From the NCBI GenBank assembly GCA_000149265.1, contig CH003024.1, positions 1,211,581-1,275,580 of the forward strand: a stretch of DNA of 64,000 nucleotides, given 5' to 3'. Numbering within the stretch: the stretch's first letter is position 1; every line of letters begins with the position of its first letter. Below, in pieces: positions 58,234-64,000 of the stretch. The notes under the pieces were generated by a model. That model was not told the DNA's origin. It was given only the letters and a program-made list of their open reading frames with translations, and did not search any database. The translations under genes and the position numbers were made by a program. This DNA is from Ciona savignyi (taxonomy: Eukaryota; Chordata; Ascidiacea; Phlebobranchia; Cionidae).

Positions 58234-60884
58234 CTGGACACTCAATCGTTGTGAAGTCGGAAAACGATTGACTCCCGCGTTTTATTAATTTTGACATTTT
58301 CTCAAGCTATTTGGTAACTATAGATTTTAATGCAGAACACAAACCGCTGCTTAAAATAAATAGTTGATTATGTATTTCACACATACTATATGTTAATTTA
58401 GTTAATTGCATTTTCTTTCAAATGACGTGTTTTAACGACTGGTTTGCCGTTTTTTCCTGCTCCTGTGCCGTGTTTTTTTTTTTAATTAATTAATACTGGG
58501 GTAAAAAGTAAATAAACTAAACTAAAATACAGACTATTCTTAATACGTTTACTATTATATAAAACAATTGACATTCATTTGGACATTATTTTAAACTATA
58601 CAGACGCTCCAGGTTTTATATGCAGCAGACACATCGATGTTTTATATCCACGTTTGATTATATATGCACAACAATATGCCTATAGGGTTTAGAACATACG
58701 TATACTTTTTAGTACTGCATATATAGGTCAAACTGAACCATAGCTCTGGCATTGGTGAACCCTTGAGATGTGTTTCGTTTAACCTATCCATTTGAGCTAT
58801 ATACGTTTCCTCCTTCTTTGCCGTTTAAATATTGGCAAATCTATTAACTTTTCATTAGAAGTTGATATTTAAACTTTTTGTACGCTGCAGCCATTTTTAA
58901 AATAACAGCTTTTATAAAACACTTGCTTACCAGTTTACCCTACGACCGCCTTAGTACAGTTCGCGTTGGGATATAAACTTCATTTACTTTTGTCGGGACT
59001 ATTAAATATTATTTATTTACCTTACGCAATGTCGACAAAAAAGGCAAACTGCACAGCGTAAGTAAAACTTGTTTCTTTATATCGCTGAAAAAGACTATAT
59101 GATTTTACTTTTATTAAATACTTATTTATATCTATCAAATAAATGTATTTTAATCTGACAAATAAAATTATTAAACAAACCTATAAAAATCACGACAATT
59201 TAAAATGTTAGCTTAATGTAAGATTTTACGACCATGTCGCTTTTTCCTGTTACACCGTGTGTATTTACTGACATGTTTTAACTATTGTAGTTTTGCAGTT
59301 TATTCCGCCGTTTTTTACATAACTGCTGCTATTCTTTAGTGTAATAAAGAAGCGAAAAATAAAATTAAACTAATCTTATTCCAAATAAATTCATTAAAAT
59401 CTATCAAATAAAACCATTAACGTTGATCAAGCAAACCTATTAACATCTACCGAACTATTCTAATAAAATCCGGTAAATAATTCTTTTAAATCTACCAAAT
59501 AAATGTAATGCAGTTCATCAAATATAAATCTGTTTACATATGGCAAATAAATATATTAAAATAATAAATTTGGTTACATTTATTTAAATAACCTATTAAC
59601 ATGTATTAAATAAAATTATTAAAGGGTTTTAAATAAATAAATTAAATATACCAAGATCTGTTGTTTTTATTTAAAACGTATTATGTCTAACTGGGCCATA
59701 ATCAGACGAATGGCAAATACACTGAGCCATAATCTGACGAATGGTTGGTTAAGTTTGTTTAACTTATCAAATAGCAAACAAAGCAACCGAAATTAAAACA
59801 ACGCAACTGCCAGGAAACTGGAATATGAGTATTTGTACGTTACGCGACCACACTCGCTTAACTAAGGCTATTATATAGCATGTTGTATAAAATGGAAAAG
59901 TTAATTTTATTTTATTTGTCAAAATAATCGAGTGGCCAAATGCGACTAATTAATTCTATATTTATTTGTCCAATTTATTGGTTTTAAGCAACGCATGTTA
60001 AGTGCATTGCTTTATAACCCCAAGAAAATAGCTAGTGCTGGTTTGGAATAAGCAACCCTTTGGCTCGAAACTTAAATACCCAAAAGCGTCGGTCTTCCAA
60101 GACGTGAGTTAAGTGTAAGGCGCGATCGGTTATTTATACCAATCAGCTTACATAAGAATATAAACGTAAACCTTTATTTAAATAAACGTAAACCGTTATT
60201 TAAAAATCGTTTAATCATGTGCATGAATAATACTATTTCCACCCAAAGGCGCGGTAAAGACTATTTTTGTACGAATAATTAAATTTCATTTTAATTAAGT
60301 TTGTTTTAATTGCAAGGCAAATTCCTGAAATTACCAGTTTCCCTTTAATTCTAGAGATTGCCAGCGCAGTATCGCGGAATGCCACATTTGGAGTTATTTG
60401 TTTAGTAAATAGAGAATAGTTTGTGTATTTTTGCCATGTTGAAATTATAGCAATACTAATAATCTTTCTGGTTTGTTTTAACGACAGGTTCTCTTCATAA
60501 CCACTGATGAATCTTTTTAACTTAATCTAAATGAATTTTGTTTATATCCCGTCAAGATCTGTTTTCTAGTTAAGCTTTGTGTTTCTGTACAACCGGCCGA
60601 TTTATTTTGCTATATTTGTTGATTTTTATAAAACTTCTTTTTGAACCACGATTGGCTGTTAAAATAATGTTTTTGTTCAGAAATAATATGTAGTTTGCGG
60701 TTTACCGATTTCGTCACGACCGTATAGACTCAAGGTAAGGTGTTGCTTAGTAAACTGTAACTTGTATTGTACGCTAAACGTACTCCTATACATAAAGCGG
60801 CCGTGGCTATACTATGCCTTAAAACTAAGTTTTTTTCAGATTTATAGTTAATATATAGAAACAGTAATCGTATAAGCATCGAAT
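58234..60884. other. Region upstream of the first PLEKHD1 exon seen
   Basis: It should contain the missing PLEKHD1 first exon and promoter on the minus strand; none could be assigned. The sequence is very AT-rich, with degenerate AAATAAA-type runs (59370-59660) and relics of inverted-repeat elements (near 58450, 59040 and 59230). No other coding exon was seen. Confidence 0.6.
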
Positions 60885-60890
60885 TTTATT
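60885..60890 (-). terminator. Polyadenylation signal AATAAA of the protease gene
   Basis: A canonical AATAAA on the minus strand, 22 bp after the stop codon of the chymotrypsin-like gene. It implies a very short 3' untranslated region. Confidence 0.75.
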
Positions 60891-60912
60891 ATTTCCAGGC
60901 TGAACGAAACAC

Positions 60913-61990
60913 TTAAAGGTCAGCGTTGGTTTGGATCCAGCTGTACACAGCTGAGTTCTTGGACCAGGCTGATGGCATACTAACGGCACAGCTGCTTGAT
61001 CCCCACGAGGTGTTACCTACCAACTTCCATACGCCACCATCATTGACAGCAAGTGGGCCACCGGAATCACCCTGGAGGTTTACCCGTTTATAATTGGTTT
61101 AGGTTAAGGATGGGATTAAATAAACGCAAAACTTACGTTGCAACCACTGTTGGTTTCATCATTAGCGCATTGCATTCTGTCAGTGACCTGGGCACCCCAT
61201 GTTACACGGCATGTCGCCTTGCTTACCAAGTAGGTGTAAGCATACTGCGGATACAAATAGGAATAAGCGTTTGTAAACGACTCTGTAGACATGATTGGTA
61301 GCTCGTATTACTTAGAGGTCATTTGGGAATACCTGCATAGTGTTTGGGATTTGTCCGAAAATTCCACCGCTGGTCTTTCCCCATCCGGTCATAAGAGCTT
61401 GAGTTCCGGCTGCGTATTCTTTATTGGCAACTTCAATTGCTTGAACCTGAGGCATGTAATGGTGGTTAATTATTAGATTGAGGTGAAACCAGACATGAAC
61501 TTACAGCGCTGTTCAACGAAAAACCAGAAACGGTGATGATTGAATAATCGTAGTCAATGGTCCTTGAACTGTATTGGGGATGGGCCAACCAGCTGATTGC
61601 GGTGAGGGCTTGTCCTGGGTTCTTGTATTCAACGGTTCCAGCGACAACAGTGGTGGAGCTGGCTGGGCTGAAAAAGAATTAAATTATTAGTGTTTCACTG
61701 GCCTAAATGGATCCATTGGATATTGGATATCTTACCTTTGGACGCAGTGGGCGGCACACATAATCTTAGTTGATGAGATGATGGATCCTCCACAGAAGTG
61801 ACTTCCACTCTTCTGGAGGGATACTTGCCATGGAGCGAATGAGGTTGAGGTCACGTCGCTACCGCCGACAACGCGGTCTTCGGATCGAGCGGATTGTGCG
61901 AGAAGCACTGAAAACAATATATTGTAAGCACTGAAAGAAATAGTTCGTTATAACCCACTTACCGAAAGCAAAGATTGCAAAGATCTTCAT
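60913..61990 (-). CDS. Secreted chymotrypsin-like serine protease (S1 family)
   Basis: Cleaves proteins extracellularly; probably digestive. Exons in transcript order, phase-consistent: 61963-61990, 61736-61907, 61505-61667, 61333-61446, 61137-61244, 60913-61071, giving 247 aa. Signal peptide about residues 1-18 ([18 protein letters not shown]), then a three-residue propeptide and activation cut DR|VVGG after Arg21. The catalytic triad is complete: His63 (AAHC), Asp107 (YDYSI), Ser198 (GDSGGP). The specificity pocket has Ser where trypsin has Asp189 (SGCNGDSGG), and SWG at 214-216, so chymotrypsin-like rather than trypsin-like cleavage is expected. The cysteines of disulfide pairs 42-58, 168-182 and 191-220 are present. 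Both cysteines of pair 136-201 are absent (ALMTGWG, GGPLAV). Chymotrypsin's Cys1-Cys122 link is also absent. Confidence 0.95.
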
Positions 61991-62055
61991 TTTTTAGAGT
62001 TCTAGTTGTTCTGTGCAGGTTGAACAGGTAGATGCTAAAGTAACGTCCAGCTGGG

Positions 62056-62063
62056 CTTTTATA
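62056..62063 (-). promoter_or_regulatory. TATA box of the chymotrypsin-like gene
   Basis: TATAAAAG on the minus strand, 65 bp upstream of the ATG at 61990. This predicts transcription start near 62030 and a 5' untranslated region of about 40 bases, as is common for highly expressed digestive enzymes. Confidence 0.75.
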
Positions 62064-62464
62064 CAACTTGCCGACCATCTGCTCTAGTTCTCAGGAAGAA
62101 TTCCAAAAATATCTCACGATGCGTCATGGAAAAGTCATATGGGGTTCACGCCGCTTCTGCGTGTAGGTTAGCATTGTATGTCCAAACAAAGTTCATTGTG
62201 TTGAAATCGGGGTGCCTGAAATAGATCATTCAGCTTATCTCAGAGCAAACACCTACGTGGGACGATAGGGTCATGCGATTCTGTTTTCGTTTAACCTTAT
62301 TACCCTATGACCGTCTACTTATCATAAATTCTACAATGACTTTTAGGGAAATGCCTGCCAAGTGCCTTGCTCAAGAATACAACCGACTTACTAGGTACCG
62401 GTTTATCCTGCTATAGGCCTATGTCGGTTGGATGTCAAAGTTCTAAACCACTAAGCTATTAATA

Positions 62465-62632
62465 CAGTGAAACCTCGCTTGGAGACCACCTCTTTATCAG
62501 GACCACTTCAGTGCGGACCCAAATAATTTACTATGGTGAAACATTGCATTCTGTTTCACTAACACGACCACCCCGCTAACGCGACAGCTTAATGACGGTC
62601 CCATAGGTGGTGAGGTAAGCAGGGTTTCACAG
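62465..62632. mobile_element. TA-flanked MITE (Tc1/mariner-pogo-like ends)
   Basis: Starts CAGTGAAACCTCGCTTGG and ends GCAGGGTTTCACAG, an imperfect inverted repeat, with TA on both sides (62463-62464 and 62633-62634). At 168 bp it is far too short for a transposase. Ends of this type are known from pogo/Tigger-like elements; the assignment is tentative. Confidence 0.7.
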
Positions 62633-63981
62633 TATTTTGCATAAAGTTACTACTGTTTTAATATATATTTACATTTTAAAAATGAACTGTACTTCAAAAA
62701 TCGCTTTTAAATGTGTTAAATTAGCAACTTTTCTAAACAGTACCTAATATCGCTGTAGTTTTTTTGGTTGCTATGGGTACCATTATGATGTTAGACATAG
62801 CCTACCAGTCATGTGATCCGTTTATCCAGCAGTAGTTTAACATGTTTATATTCTGCAAGAAAGCTGTCGTAATGGCATTTCATAAAGCTCACCCCTACAA
62901 TAAGGTGTCACAAACTTAATCGGCGGTTAATTAGTTTATTTTTGACCTTAATGTGTGACTTATTTATGTCATACTTTTGGGAAGTTCCTTAAACAGGACT
63001 CCTTGCCTAATTTGATTTTGTTGTTTTTCAAATATGACATCAAATAACTTTATATGACCGAACAATGGGCGAAGTTATTTATTTCCATATCCAGGTTTAC
63101 TTAAAAGCATTGTGTTTTTGTTTGCTCTGGTGAAAGTGTACAGTAAAAAGGTAGAGGTTAATACAGTCGATAGGGTTAGAAAGAAAACCCAAGACATTTA
63201 AATAATATAATCGCGCATTATATAACGATAATAAGAAAGGCGCTGCGACAGAAGGTTTGTCATTTAGCCGTGCGCCATTTTTGTCATTTAGCCGTGCGCC
63301 ATATATTTCTTAAATATCATACTATCTTCCACTTGGGCGTTTCCACTGAGTCTTCCCACACGCACAGATTATTGTTTTTTCCACTAGTTTTTCGCGCCTT
63401 TACCGTTGTCCGACCTGAATGGATTTAGGAGTGCAGTTCTCCTTGTACTTCCCAATAAGCATACCGAATTTTATTAAGTACTTTGGATTTATTATGAAGT
63501 TTTAATGCCAGTATCTTACGATTAAAGCTTTCACTTTTTATTTTAAGTTTCAGTAGTATTTTAAACCTCGTAATACAGAAAGACCCCCAGCTAGCGCGGG
63601 GCCCCTTCAAGGTGCGGGGCCCAATTTGATCTAATCAAATCGGCCTAAAACCGGCCCTGGCACCAAGTTATCTGGTCTGTAAACCATTTACAACAATTTA
63701 TGCAATTTTATTTGATTAGATCTTTTTGTACGAAAACCGTCGAAAATAATGGTTTTTGTTGGTTTACTGATAGCAGTTTAAAAAGAGGGTTTGTTGATAA
63801 AAACAGAATCGTAAGATTAGTACGGTCTCGTTCGAATTGTTCACTTGACAGAAACTTATACCAAATAATATACAAAAACCGTCTTAGCGACGAACCCAGC
63901 ATGTCTTTGAAATTTACTCTGCTAAGAAAATAATCTTTTCGCCTACGGGATACCCAAGTTGTTGAAGTGTTGTTTTTTTTA

Positions 63982-64000
63982 GGAGGATAGGATATTCGTG
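63982..64000 (-). mobile_element. tRNA-derived SINE, family A, cut by window end
   Basis: The final 19 bases (AGGAGGATAGGATATTCGTG region) match the antisense tail of the family. The rest lies outside the window. Confidence 0.7.

Larger units (their letters stand above)
62064..64000. other. Gene-free right end of window
   Basis: Contains the upstream region of the protease gene, a TA-flanked inverted-repeat element (62465-62632), a diverged family B SINE (about 63820-63930) and the start of a family A SINE at the very end. No coding exon was recognised. Confidence 0.65.

Overview
The window is animal nuclear DNA with intron-rich genes, GT-AG splice sites, AT-rich introns, tRNA-derived SINEs and many small inverted-repeat elements. 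The gene set (natriuretic-type receptor guanylate cyclase, DRAK/STK17 kinase, PLEKHD1 orthologue, chymotrypsin-like protease), short genes and repeat style suggest an invertebrate chordate. An ascidian such as Ciona is my best guess, but this is inference. Two runs of 100 N (14708-14807 and 39952-40051) are assembly gaps.

Layout. (1) 121-7325, plus: the 3' part of a membrane guanylate cyclase gene, from the kinase-homology domain to the stop codon; its extracellular and transmembrane parts lie left of the window. (2) 11723-21221, plus: a complete seven-exon STK17/DRAK-type death-associated protein kinase, 471 aa. (3) 24742-39374, plus: a 15-exon gene for a long coiled-coil protein of about 781 aa that I cannot name; its first exon is tentative. 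(4) 42503-58233, minus: 14 exons of PLEKHD1 (PH domain plus coiled coil), lacking only the extreme N-terminal exon. (5) 60913-61990, minus: a complete six-exon secreted chymotrypsin-like serine protease with TATA box and polyadenylation signal. All exon joins were checked by hand for reading phase, and they are consistent throughout the listed exons.

The genes are functionally unrelated neighbours: cGMP signalling, a CAMK-type kinase, a structural coiled-coil protein, a lipid-binding-domain/coiled-coil protein and a digestive-type protease.

The most unusual content is in the introns. A 3-kb, 35-bp minisatellite starts exactly at a PLEKHD1 splice donor, and most of its monomers carry an AG|GTAAAC junction that looks like a recursive splice site. 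Antisense SINEs repeatedly lie just upstream of 3' splice sites and appear to supply CTAAC/CTAAT branch-point motifs. Two further tandem repeats have copied a 3' splice site with the start of its exon. Another element has apparently expanded 9-bp units out of its own terminal repeats, and a 50-bp minisatellite appears to have grown from the interior of a SINE.
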